Below, piece after piece: positions 8,703 to 17,413 of a DNA stretch of 64,000 nt. The first letter of the stretch is position 1; every line of letters begins with the position of its first letter. The position numbers were made by a program, and so were the translations under genes. The stretch covers positions 1,550,001-1,614,000 of the forward strand of contig NC_015436.1 of NCBI RefSeq assembly GCF_000208385.1. Reading direction: 5' to 3'. The notes beneath the pieces were generated by a model that saw only the letters and a list, made by a program, of their open reading frames with translations, did not search any database and had not been told where the DNA came from. The DNA is from Parasphaerochaeta coccoides DSM 17374 (GTDB lineage: Bacteria > Spirochaetota > Spirochaetia > Sphaerochaetales > Sphaerochaetaceae).

Positions 8703-10578
8703 CTTCATCTCCGCTTTCCAAGGTTTCTTCCAAGGCTTCTCCCATGGAAGGAACCGCGCCATTCACCTGTCTTTCCTGCTTTTCCTGGGAGATATGCACC
8801 ATGAGTATGGCAATGTCCGAGGACCGTACTCCGCTGATCCGTCCCGCCTGTCCCAAGGAACGCGGCAGGATTTGCTTGAATTTCTCACGGGACTCGTTTG
8901 ATATGCCATCAACCTTGTCATAATTGAAGCCATCAGGAATCAGAATGTTCTCCAGCCGGGCGAAACGTTCCACTTCCCTCTCCTGCCGGAGGATGTATCC
9001 TTCATACTTCACATCCAATTCGACCTGCTGGAGTACCGCTTCATCATATGTGGAGAGGGATGGAACATCAGCGAGAATATCGGCAATGCTGACCTCCGGA
9101 CGTTTCAGGATTTCTGTCGCCGACTGGGAACCTTTGCGGGAGGCTGTGAGAATGGCTTTCACTTCCGCAATGGCACGCGCCTTCTCCTTCAACCGTTCCA
9201 TCCGTTCCCCGGTTGCCAATCCATGGGCATGCGACAGCGGCGTCAGCCGTTGATCTGCGTCATCATGGCGAAGGTTCAAGCGGTATTCAGCCCGACTGGT
9301 GAACATGCGGTACGGTTCCTGTGTTCCTTTCGTCACCAAGTCATCAATGAGAACTCCGATATACGCGTCGGAGCGGGACAGAATCAGCGGCTTCTCACCG
9401 GAAAGAACGAGCGCGGCATTGATGCCTGCCATCAAACCTTGCGCGGCGGCTTCCTCATAACCACTGGTTCCGTTCGTCTGTCCGGCAAGGAACAACCCTT
9501 CCAATTTTTTTGTCTCCAGGGATGGAAGAAGCTGGATAGGATTGAGGTAGTCATATTCCACCGCATAACCCGGCCTCATGACTTCAGCGCGTTCCAGGCC
9601 GGGAAGTGTGTGAATGAACGCCGTCTGGACATCCTCCGGCAAAGAAGATGACAGTCCGTTGAGATACATTTCTTCCGTGCCCTCTCCTTCCGGTTCCACG
9701 AATATCTGGTGGCGTTCCCTTTCAGGAAAGCGAACCACCTTGTCCTCGATGGAAGGACAGTAGCGGGGGCCTTTCCCGGAAATCTTCCCGCCGTACAGCG
9801 GAGAACGTCCTATATTGTCACGGATAATCTGGTGCGTCACATCAGTAGTCCATGTGATATAGCAATCCATCTGCGGTCGATGTATTTTGCCTGTCATGAA
9901 CGAGAAGGGCTGCATGGCCCCATCTCCTGGCTGGACTTCAAGCCGGGAAAAATCCAAGCTGGAACGTCTGACCCGTGCCGGGGTTCCGGTTTTCAAACGT
10001 CCGACATCAAACCCCAGGCGGCGCAGGCTGGAGCCCAGACCCATGGCAGCCGGCTCTCCCAGACGCCCGGATGAGGCATCATAGTCACCAATGAAGATAC
10101 GGCCATCCATGAAAGTCCCGGTGGTCACGACGACCGTCCGCGCTCCAATGCGGTGTCCACGTTCGGTCACGACACCTTCAACCCGGCGTCCGTCCTCCGA
10201 GACAATCAGGTCGGTGACAGTATCCATGAACAAAGAGAGTCCCTTCTGAACCTCCAGCGTTTCCTTTGCCAGACGGGAATAGCTGAACTTGTCCGCCTGT
10301 GCGCGGGGAGCTTGGACGGCAGGGCCTCTCCTGCGGTTCAGGATGCGGAACTGTATCGTTGTCGCATCAATGAGAAGCCCCATCTGCCCTCCCAGGGCAT
10401 CGACCTCGCGGACAAGATTCCCTTTGGCAAGTCCGCCTATCGCCGGATTGCAGCTCATCCTTCCTATGGTATCAAGGGACTGGGTGACCAACAGCGTCCG
10501 GTGACCCATGCGGGCAAGGGCAAGTGAGGCTTCTATCCCCGCATGGCCTCCACCCACCACTATAGCTTCATAATCCAT
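8686..10578 (-). CDS. mnmG: tRNA uridine-5-carboxymethylaminomethyl synthase, FAD subunit MnmG (GidA)
   Basis: 630 residues from ATG 10578, which has GGAG about eight bases upstream. The next upstream in-frame start at 10629 is not supported. It begins with the FAD-binding GGGHAGIEAS motif, then GRMSCNPAIGGLAKG, which is diagnostic of GidA. The C-terminal helical domain ends with GRISGVRSSDIAIL, which contacts MnmE and tRNA. With MnmE it installs the (carboxymethyl)aminomethyl group on U34 of certain tRNAs. It lies 78 bases downstream of mnmE. The last ~30 residues (rich in Glu, Gly, Asp) extend beyond the conserved domain and overlap rsmG. Confidence 0.96.
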   Translation of the reverse strand: MDYEAIVVGGGHAGIEASLALARMGHRTLLVTQSLDTIGRMSCNPAIGGLAKGNLVREVDALGGQMGLLIDATTIQFRILNRRRGPAVQAPRAQADKFSYSRLAKETLEVQKGLSLFMDTVTDLIVSEDGRRVEGVVTERGHRIGARTVVVTTGTFMDGRIFIGDYDASSGRLGEPAAMGLGSSLRRLGFDVGRLKTGTPARVRRSSLDFSRLEVQPGDGAMQPFSFMTGKIHRPQMDCYITWTTDVTHQIIRDNIGRSPLYGGKISGKGPRYCPSIEDKVVRFPERERHQIFVEPEGEGTEEMYLNGLSSSLPEDVQTAFIHTLPGLERAEVMRPGYAVEYDYLNPIQLLPSLETKKLEGLFLAGQTNGTSGYEEAAAQGLMAGINAALVLSGEKPLILSRSDAYIGVLIDDLVTKGTQEPYRMFTSRAEYRLNLRHDDADQRLTPLSHAHGLATGERMERLKEKARAIAEVKAILTASRKGSQSATEILKRPEVSIADILADVPSLSTYDEAVLQQVELDVKYEGYILRQEREVERFARLENILIPDGFNYDKVDGISNESREKFKQILPRSLGQAGRISGVRSSDIAILMVHISQEKQERQVNGAVPSMGEALEETLESGDEDGNGL

Positions 10579-10656
10579 GTATATCTCCGAATATATCTCC
10601 GGGAAGGTTTCCTTCCCCATTTCTCCCAAAGTTCATCATTCCCTGTCACCGTCCGT

Positions 10657-12015
10657 TCATTTGCCGACGCAGAATCCAGAGAATATCCTTTCCAGCACAT
10701 CCTCACTGGTCACTTCTCCGGTCAGTTCTCCCAAGGAACGGAGAGCCGCGTGCAGTTCCGCCGCCACAATGTCAAGCGGAACGCCGGAAGCATCCATGGC
10801 GGCGGCACGGCGCAGAGCTTGCGCGGCTGCGTACAGGCCATCACGCTGGCGGTTTGATTCTATGACCAAAGCCTCATCTCCGTTTTCAGGGACACGTGAA
10901 CGAAGCCGTAATGCGATGGCTTCCACCAAGGCAGATATTCCTTCTCCCTTCTTCACGCTAATCCACAACCCCGACAGTTCCAAAGGCTTGGAGCGCAAAT
11001 CAGATTTGTTGTGTACGACTATGAGACGGTTGTCATCCTCATGGATATATTCTTCCTGGCTTTGCTTCTCCACGGAACCATCCTTCACCAGGACAATGAT
11101 GTCCGCCTGCTCCATGAGATGCATGGTGCGGCGCATGCCTTCACCCTCAATGGTGTCCGCCGATTCCCGCAACCCTGCCGTATCGTACAGGCGGACGGGG
11201 ATGCCGTCTATCTCAGCCTCCACTTCCAAATAGTCCCGTGTCGTCCCATGGATGTCGCTGACAATGGCCCGTTCATCCTTGAGCAGGAGATTGAACAAAG
11301 AGCTTTTTCCCGCGTTTGTCGCTCCCGCCAGGACGACCCGCGCACCGGAACCATACAATTGCCCGGCATGCCATGATGCCGCGAGATTCTCCAGAGCCGT
11401 GGCTGTTGCAATCGACTCTCCTACCGGGAATCCGGTATCACCGCCTATTTCATCTTCCGCGTAATCCAGTTGTACCTCAATGCCGCTTAATATGGTGAGA
11501 ACCTGTTGCTTGAACTGCTCTATACGGGAGAACAACGCGCCGCCCAGTCTGTCCAAGGCCATGACGCGGGCACGGGAGGAACGGGCTGAGACCAGTTCCT
11601 GCACTGCTTCCGCCTTGGTCAAATCCATCCGTCCGTGGATGAAAGCGCGGAAGGTGAACTCACCGGGTGAAGCGGGTCGGAAGCCTGTGTCGGCACAGAG
11701 GCGCAGTATACGCTTGATGCCATCCAAACTGCCATGGCAGGAGAACTCCACCGCTTCTTCCCCTGTATATCCGTGTCCTTCACGATATACGGAGGCCATG
11801 ACTTCATCAACTTTCTCTCCGGTCAGCCTGTCCATAAGGAAGCCATGAACCAGTCCCGCCGTACCCACCGCACGGAGGGCTCCCGGCCTACTGAACATCA
11901 GGCACGACTTCTCCACGGCACGGGGACCGCTGGTTCTGACCACGGCAAGGGCACTCTCTCCCCATGGTGTGGCTAAAGCGAATATATCATCATCGGTACG
12001 ATAGTTTTCCATCAT
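10657..12015 (-). CDS. mnmE: tRNA modification GTPase MnmE (TrmE)
   Basis: 452 residues from ATG 12015; an adjacent ATG at 12012 is an alternative, and both have only a weak ribosome site. The N-terminal tetrahydrofolate-binding domain starts DIFALATPWGESALAVVR. A helical domain follows, with the G domain inserted: G1 GATNAGKSS (about residue 230), DIHGTTRDY, DTAGLR and NKSDL. The protein ends FCVGK, the conserved C-terminal Cys-containing tail of the family. It is the GTPase partner of MnmG in wobble-uridine modification. It is the first gene of the minus-strand run and is divergent from epmA across about 150 bases that must hold both promoters. Confidence 0.96.
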   Translation of the reverse strand: MMENYRTDDDIFALATPWGESALAVVRTSGPRAVEKSCLMFSRPGALRAVGTAGLVHGFLMDRLTGEKVDEVMASVYREGHGYTGEEAVEFSCHGSLDGIKRILRLCADTGFRPASPGEFTFRAFIHGRMDLTKAEAVQELVSARSSRARVMALDRLGGALFSRIEQFKQQVLTILSGIEVQLDYAEDEIGGDTGFPVGESIATATALENLAASWHAGQLYGSGARVVLAGATNAGKSSLFNLLLKDERAIVSDIHGTTRDYLEVEAEIDGIPVRLYDTAGLRESADTIEGEGMRRTMHLMEQADIIVLVKDGSVEKQSQEEYIHEDDNRLIVVHNKSDLRSKPLELSGLWISVKKGEGISALVEAIALRLRSRVPENGDEALVIESNRQRDGLYAAAQALRRAAAMDASGVPLDIVAAELHAALRSLGELTGEVTSEDVLERIFSGFCVGK

Positions 12016-12165
12016 GGCGAGTATATCCGAAGATACCCCATGCGCATAGACCTTCCAGCTTCCATTGCACCCTCCATTGCTCCATTGCGGGGCTTCATCC
12101 ATAGGGCGCACAGGGTTCATCCGATGATCAGCACTTGCCAGACGAGTACCACAGCACGTATAGTG

Positions 12166-13194
12166 ATGCCCATGACGAAAGCATTTGCCATCGGTTCATC
12201 CCGCTTTAATTTCCAAGCCGCCAAACAGCGTTCCCGACTTCTGAAAGCAATGCGTTCATGGTTCGACTCTCACGGTTATCTTGAGGTGGATACGCCTCTC
12301 CTTTCGCCGGACTTGATACCTGAGCCGACCATCCACACATTCGCGACCACTTTCTCCCATGAGTTCCTTGGTTCAAGGGAATTTTACCTGGTGCCTTCCC
12401 CGGAAGTCTTCATGAAGAAGCTGCTGGCCGCAGGTTCGGGCAGTATTTATCAGTTCTCCCATTGTTTCCGCAACAATGAGCAGATTGGCAGCCACCATAA
12501 CCCTGAGTTCACCATGCTCGAATATTACACCTTAGATGCCGATGAACAAGACTCCATGGCTCTGACAGAGGAACTCCTCGCCGCTACGGCCCCAAAAAAC
12601 TGTCCAGATCATTTGCTCCCGCCCTTCCGCAAGATGAGCATGGCCGCAGCCTGTCACGCTTATGCGGGCATCGACCTGGAGAAGAACCAAGATGTCCGCG
12701 ACTTGCGCCGGGCAGCTCTCAGACTTGGCTTGAGCTTGCCGGAAGAACCGGAATCATGGGAAGATACCTTCAACCGCATCTTCCTCACCTTTGTGGAACC
12801 CTCCCTTCCCCAAGACAAGCCCTTGGTGCTGGACAAGTATCCTATCCAGATTGAATGTCTTGCCGCTGAGGACGAAACGGGGCCATGGAGGAAACGATGG
12901 GAGATGTATGCCGGTGGAGTTGAGCTGGCTAATTGCTATGATGAGATGCGCGATGCACAGAAAATCAGGGCGTATTACCGGAAGGAATACGCAAAACTGT
13001 CCACGGAACGCTCGCAAAACGGAGCAGTAATCCCCGATGCTGATCTTTCTTTCGCAGATATTTTCACCAAGGACTTCCCCCGTTGCTCTGGCGTAGCCAT
13101 GGGGATGGACAGGTTGCTCATGCTACAGACTGGAATTACATCGCTCAAGGGGGTGATTCTTTTTCCTTTTCCTGCTATGCTGGGCGATGGTTAA
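12166..13194 (+). CDS. epmA: EF-P--(R)-beta-lysine ligase EpmA (PoxA/GenX/YjeA)
   Basis: 342 residues from ATG 12166; ATG 12172 and an ATG at 12124 with an AGGG upstream are alternatives, and no start is strongly marked. It is a lysyl-tRNA-synthetase catalytic core without the anticodon domain. Motif 2 region FRNNEQIGSHHNPEFTMLEYY and motif 3 GVAMGMDRLLML are visible, with GGVELANCYDEM between them. EpmA uses ATP to attach (R)-beta-lysine to a conserved lysine of EF-P. The efp gene is next on the same strand and epmB follows convergently, which makes the assignment much firmer than homology to class II synthetases alone. Confidence 0.93.
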   Translation: MPMTKAFAIGSSRFNFQAAKQRSRLLKAMRSWFDSHGYLEVDTPLLSPDLIPEPTIHTFATTFSHEFLGSREFYLVPSPEVFMKKLLAAGSGSIYQFSHCFRNNEQIGSHHNPEFTMLEYYTLDADEQDSMALTEELLAATAPKNCPDHLLPPFRKMSMAAACHAYAGIDLEKNQDVRDLRRAALRLGLSLPEEPESWEDTFNRIFLTFVEPSLPQDKPLVLDKYPIQIECLAAEDETGPWRKRWEMYAGGVELANCYDEMRDAQKIRAYYRKEYAKLSTERSQNGAVIPDADLSFADIFTKDFPRCSGVAMGMDRLLMLQTGITSLKGVILFPFPAMLGDG

Positions 13195-13304
13195 ACACCG
13201 GAGTCGGTTGCACGCGGCCACGCGGTGAGGAAATGAAGCTGAAAGCGTCGTTTCCAGATATCTATAAAAACTTAAATCTTAGGAATATCAGAGGAACAAC
13301 ACAC

Positions 13305-13868
13305 ATGATCAAAGCAGGTCAAATCGAAAAAGGCACAGCGTTGCTTATCAAAGGGCAGCCTTTTGTATGCATCGAACGCGAGTTCGTCAATCCCGGAAAA
13401 GGAAGCGCGTTCGTGCGTCTCAAGCTGAAAAGTCCCTCCACAGGCCAGACGCTGAGCGAGACGATGAAAACCCAGGACAATGCCGAGGACATCGTTGTCA
13501 GAGACAATGACTGCCAGTATTTGTTTAACGATGGCGAGAATTTCCACTTCATGCTCACCGAGACATATGAGCAGATTGAGGTTCCCATGGCGTCTTTCCC
13601 CGACTACCAGTACATCATGAAGGACGGGGATACATACCGCTGTACGTTCTGGGAGGAGCAAATCCTCGACATCCAGATACCCAGCAAGGTCGTCTTTACC
13701 GTTGCCGAGGCCGAGGAAGCGGTCAAGGGTGATACTGTCCAGGGTGCCACGAAGTATGTGACCACCGAAACCGGCCTCAAGGTTCGCGTTCCCATCTTCA
13801 TCAAACTGGGTGAGAAAATCCGCGTGAACACCGAGACAAAGGAATACTTGGAACGGGTGAATAACTGA
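13305..13868 (+). CDS. efp: Translation elongation factor P
   Basis: 187 residues, the usual length, from ATG 13305 with AGAGGA nine bases upstream. It has three beta-barrel domains. The tip loop NPGKGSA carries Lys32, the residue that EpmA modifies in the beta-lysylated EF-P class. EF-P relieves ribosome stalling at polyproline stretches. An in-frame ATG at 13233 with its own GAGG would add 24 residues lacking family character. The 110-base gap after epmA and the terminator just downstream suggest an epmA-efp unit. The N-terminus (MIKAGQIEKGT) resembles Treponema EF-P as I remember it, which is one basis for the taxonomic guess. Confidence 0.96.
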   Translation: MIKAGQIEKGTALLIKGQPFVCIEREFVNPGKGSAFVRLKLKSPSTGQTLSETMKTQDNAEDIVVRDNDCQYLFNDGENFHFMLTETYEQIEVPMASFPDYQYIMKDGDTYRCTFWEEQILDIQIPSKVVFTVAEAEEAVKGDTVQGATKYVTTETGLKVRVPIFIKLGEKIRVNTETKEYLERVNN

Positions 13869-13902
13869 CAAGCATGCCGACATAGCACGCCATGGCATCA
13901 GG

Positions 13903-13934
13903 CTCCTCCATCTTGCGATGGGGGAGTTTTCTTT
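13903..13934 (+). terminator. Rho-independent terminator after efp
   Basis: A ten-pair stem (13903-13912 with 13917-13926, one G-U pair) with a TTGC loop is followed by TTTTCTTT. It lies 34 bases after the efp stop. Confidence 0.92.
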
Positions 13935-13982
13935 ATCCTTCTCTGATTACCGAATGCCGAATGTCGTTTCACCATAGGTTGT

Positions 13983-15059
13983 TTATACTTCCGGATCCCG
14001 ATAACGCCGTTCTCCGCCGTCCGGTGTCTCAAAAACCCATGCCCCGTCCGAATCCCTGCCTTTCAAGTACATGCTGTCCACAGGCACTTTGCCCCCACCC
14101 TCAGGCAAATCGACCGCATAAACCGGCATAGCCAAACCGGAAAGCCGACGACGCAGCTCCTTCACCAAAGCCAATCCTTTTTCCAGCGGTACTCGCAGAT
14201 GGGCAGTACCCTCCACCAAATCTCCCTGAAAGAGATAATATGGCTTGATTCTGGCGGCCAGCAACCCATTGCATAGTTCTTCCAGGATTCCCGCGTCATC
14301 GTTCACTCCACGAAGCAGGACGCTCTGGTTGAACACCGGGATTCCCGCATCAATGAAACGGGCGGTCGCCTCACGGGACTGGGCTGTCAATTCACGGGGA
14401 TGGTTGAACTGAACCATGAGAAAAAACGGGGCACTGGAGTGTTTCTTCATGACAGCCATCAGACCATCCGTAATCCGTGATGGCAAGACCACCGGCACAC
14501 GGGAGCAAAGGCGGATTATGAGGTCAGGCCGGACGGCGCGGAACTCTCCGATCAGTGCGTCAATCTTCTCATTGGACAGAGTGAACATATCCCCTCCGGT
14601 AAAGAGGATTTCCTTCACTTCCTGGTGCGCTCCCACATACCTCGCCGCCGCTATGATATCTTCTGTGGTGGCAGGGCCGCGCTGCGTGCCGGTGAATCGC
14701 CGCCGGAAGCAATGGCGGCAGTATACAGCGCACGCATCGGTGACAAGGAAAGCCACCCTTTCCGCGTAACGATGAATCAGGCGACTGGTCACCGAATGTT
14801 CTTCCTCCGCAAGGGGATCTTCGCTTTCACCCGGACTGTACATCATCTCGCAGGATGTCGGCAGGATTTGGCGGCGAATAGGATCATCGGAATCGGACGG
14901 CGTGATAAGGGAAGCATAATACGTACTGACACCGAACGGGGGTGATGTCCCGTCCTTCTCCCACGCCTGTTCTTTTTCTGTCAGCACAATGCCCTGTTTC
15001 CGGGCAAAAGCCTTCACCGCCATGCTGCCCCTGCCGTGGGACTGTCCTTTTTCATCCAT
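13983..15059 (-). CDS. epmB: L-lysine 2,3-aminomutase EpmB (KamA family radical SAM enzyme)
   Basis: 358 residues. The radical-SAM cluster motif CAVYCRHC (CX3CX2C, near residue 108) is intact. TGGDMFTLS is the SAM-binding GGD block, and GGGKVPV near the C-terminus contains the expected PLP-binding lysine. EpmB converts lysine to (R)-beta-lysine, the donor used by EpmA. Catabolic KamA enzymes have the same fold but are longer (about 415 residues) and sit with lysine-fermentation genes. The length and the epmA-efp neighbourhood favour EpmB. It converges on efp across 114 bases containing the efp terminator. Confidence 0.92.
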   Translation of the reverse strand: MDEKGQSHGRGSMAVKAFARKQGIVLTEKEQAWEKDGTSPPFGVSTYYASLITPSDSDDPIRRQILPTSCEMMYSPGESEDPLAEEEHSVTSRLIHRYAERVAFLVTDACAVYCRHCFRRRFTGTQRGPATTEDIIAAARYVGAHQEVKEILFTGGDMFTLSNEKIDALIGEFRAVRPDLIIRLCSRVPVVLPSRITDGLMAVMKKHSSAPFFLMVQFNHPRELTAQSREATARFIDAGIPVFNQSVLLRGVNDDAGILEELCNGLLAARIKPYYLFQGDLVEGTAHLRVPLEKGLALVKELRRRLSGLAMPVYAVDLPEGGGKVPVDSMYLKGRDSDGAWVFETPDGGERRYRDPEV

Positions 15060-15188
15060 GGACTATGATGTATCGCAAAATGAGATTCACGTCCAGCATC
15101 ATCCCGCGGAAAACCTTTTTCATTGATTTTACAAACATCCTGCGTAGAAAATATGAATAATCATGCTACACTATCCACGGAGGCTTCC

Positions 15189-16511
15189 ATGCAGCAAGAA
15201 CACAAAGAAAAAAAAGGGTTGAAAGGCTATTACAAGACGACTTTCCTCATTGGCCTGGGATTTTTCACCATGGGCCTGATGGATCCCCTGTATGATACCT
15301 TTGTCCCGCAGTTCCTGGGACGGTACATTGAAAGCAATGGTGTCATTGGCACTGTCATGACGCTGGACAATGTCCTGGCAATCTTCCTCATCCCCATCTT
15401 TGCCGCGCTTAGTGACAGGACGCGCACACGCATCGGACGCAGGATGCCATACATCGTGACGCTTTTGCCGCTTGCGGCCATTGCTTTCGGCATCATTCCC
15501 GTCACCGCCCTGACTTCCTTGTCAATCCTTATCCTGACTATCTTCCTGCTCAATATCTTCAAGCAGGCTGTACGGGGTCCTGTGGTTGCCCTGATGCCCG
15601 ATATGGTTCCCGGAGACCTGCGGAGCGAGGCCAACGGCGTCATCAACACAATGGGCGGTGTCGCCACTATCGTCGGCACGCTGGGACTGTCTCTCCTAAT
15701 GAATGTCCCCGTGTCCCTGCCAGGATTCAGCGAACCTCAGAAGAACATACTTTCCTTTCCCGTAGCAACAATCCTGATCATCCTTGCAGTCGTGTTGCTC
15801 TTTGTTTTTGTAAAGGAAAAGAAAGCTGAACCCACCACCGGAGACACAAAGGAGAAAGAAAAGACTCCCATTTTACGGTCGATAGGCTTTGTCTTCAAGG
15901 AAAAAGACAAGAGCGCGCTGTTCATACTTCTCTCACTGTTGACATGGTTCATCGGCTACCAGGGAGTGCTGCCTTTCCTGGGCAAGTATTCCAGTGAAGT
16001 TCTGGGTGCCACAGGCGGTCTTTCAGCCTTTGGAGCTGGCATGGTGGGCATTGCCTACGCTATCTTTGCCATTCCTTCCGGCGTCATGGCACACAGGTAC
16101 GGACGGAAAAAGACGATACGTCTGGCATTGGTCGCGCTGGTCGCTGTCCTTCTCCTGCTGTTCGTCCATTCTTTCGTTACGGGGGGCTTGGCTGCCATGC
16201 CGCGTCTGGCCAGCTTCTGGGTGTTGCTGTTCTGTTTCGGCATCTTCTGGGTCACAATCGTCACCAACAGTTTCCCTATGCTCTGGCAGATGGCGTCCTT
16301 CGAGACAATCGGCATCTATACGGGGCTGTACTACTTCTTCAGCCAACTGGCTTCCATCATTGCTCCGCCGATCACCGGTTTCCTGATTGACATTAGCAGC
16401 TACAGCGTCCTGTTCATCTTCGCCGCCGTTTGCATGGCTCTGGCCTGCTTCTTCATGAGCAAGGTGAAGCGGGGAGAACCGGATGATAAGCCTGTGGAAC
16501 AGCCTTCCTGA
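15189..16511 (+). CDS. MFS transporter, GPH/SLC45-like sugar type
   Basis: 440 residues from ATG 15189, which has GGAGG five bases upstream; in-frame ATGs at 15123 and 15153 lie farther out. About twelve hydrophobic segments are present. The loop ALSDRTRTRIGRRMPYIV matches the DRTRxxxGRRxPY signature between helices 2 and 3 of the glycoside-pentoside-hexuronide/sucrose group. A second loop MAHRYGRKKTIRL opens the second half. It probably moves a sugar or glycoside with a cation across the inner membrane; the substrate is unknown. It is divergent from epmB, and YhhN follows 116 bases downstream. Confidence 0.85.
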   Translation: MQQEHKEKKGLKGYYKTTFLIGLGFFTMGLMDPLYDTFVPQFLGRYIESNGVIGTVMTLDNVLAIFLIPIFAALSDRTRTRIGRRMPYIVTLLPLAAIAFGIIPVTALTSLSILILTIFLLNIFKQAVRGPVVALMPDMVPGDLRSEANGVINTMGGVATIVGTLGLSLLMNVPVSLPGFSEPQKNILSFPVATILIILAVVLLFVFVKEKKAEPTTGDTKEKEKTPILRSIGFVFKEKDKSALFILLSLLTWFIGYQGVLPFLGKYSSEVLGATGGLSAFGAGMVGIAYAIFAIPSGVMAHRYGRKKTIRLALVALVAVLLLLFVHSFVTGGLAAMPRLASFWVLLFCFGIFWVTIVTNSFPMLWQMASFETIGIYTGLYYFFSQLASIIAPPITGFLIDISSYSVLFIFAAVCMALACFFMSKVKRGEPDDKPVEQPS

Positions 16512-16627
16512 GCTTTCATGGAGATTTCCCAGGGACTTTCTTACTTGGCGTCAGCGCAAGTCATTTCAAAATGGTTTACGTTGACGCATGGTAAAAGGTA
16601 AGCGACACTGGAACCAGGAGGGTTTCT

Positions 16628-17302
16628 ATGTCTGTTTACATCATCTTGGTTTTTACTTCTTATATCATCGCCAGCATTGTGAATGTGTGGGGACGCCATA
16701 AAAGGGATGACCTGAACAACTATCTGAGCAAGCCGTTGCTCATGCCTTTGCTGGCAATCGGTTATGCCCTTGTAGCGGGGTCACACATGTCATGGATCAT
16801 TATTGCCGCTCTCGTCCTCTGTGCCATCGGAGACGTATTTCTCATGCTTCCAGAGAAAAAGGCAGATAAACCTGTGTTGTTTCCCCTGGGCATGCTGGCT
16901 TTCATGTCCGGACATCTCTGCTATTTCTCATGGTACGTGATGTACACACGAAGCGCGGGTTTCACCGGCGCATGGGCAACAGGTATTTTTGCCTTCCTTG
17001 CCGGCATCGCCGTTATTGTCATCATTCTCAAGAAACTGAACGCAGGAAAATTCCTGCCCCTTTTTGTCCTCTATACTGTCATAATCATGCTGAATGTCGC
17101 GGGCGCCATAGGAACCTGGGGAACAGGATCCATATCCGGTACTGTTCTCTGCACAGTAGGCGCGTTTCTCTTTGTATTCTCCGACGCCATGATTGCCTTC
17201 GATGTATTGGGGAAGCCCATGGGAGGCCCCGATGTAGTGATGATCACCTACACAATTGCCCAGCTGATGCTGGTCGTAGGCATAATCACGTTATCAGTCT
17301 GA
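16628..17302 (+). CDS. YhhN/TMEM86 family membrane protein (lysoplasmalogenase-like)
   Basis: 224 residues from ATG 16628 with AGGAGGG upstream. About eight hydrophobic segments carry polar residues typical of the family: CAIGDVFLML, FMSGHLCYFSWY and FVFSDAMIAFD, whose buried Asp and His are proposed catalytic positions. Eukaryotic TMEM86B and a bacterial homologue hydrolyse the vinyl-ether bond of lysoplasmalogens. Whether this protein does so depends on whether the organism makes plasmalogens, which the window does not show. It is followed directly by a terminator. Confidence 0.82.
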   Translation: MSVYIILVFTSYIIASIVNVWGRHKRDDLNNYLSKPLLMPLLAIGYALVAGSHMSWIIIAALVLCAIGDVFLMLPEKKADKPVLFPLGMLAFMSGHLCYFSWYVMYTRSAGFTGAWATGIFAFLAGIAVIVIILKKLNAGKFLPLFVLYTVIIMLNVAGAIGTWGTGSISGTVLCTVGAFLFVFSDAMIAFDVLGKPMGGPDVVMITYTIAQLMLVVGIITLSV

Positions 17303-17314
17303 GCCATCAGGGGT

Positions 17315-17365
17315 TTTCCAAAAAACGCCTGTCACCGTGATGACAGGCGTCGCGTTCCTCTTTTG
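17315..17365. terminator. Bidirectional terminator between yhhN-like gene and GLUG lipoprotein gene
   Basis: A perfect ten-base inverted repeat (17325-17334 and 17341-17350) with a six-base loop. On the minus strand the stem is followed by a run of T (from the A run at 17320-17325), ending the lipoprotein gene. On the plus strand a weaker CCTCTTTT follows, ending the YhhN-like gene. Confidence 0.88.
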
Positions 17366-17413
17366 TTCAGGTTATAAGCTAAATGAATCCTTTTCTTTGC
17401 GCCCGCCTCTTTC

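Noticed and set aside
13195-13304. Longer EF-P starting at ATG 13233
   Set aside because: That start has a GAGG upstream, but it adds 24 residues without EF-P homology, and 13305 has its own good site and gives the normal length.
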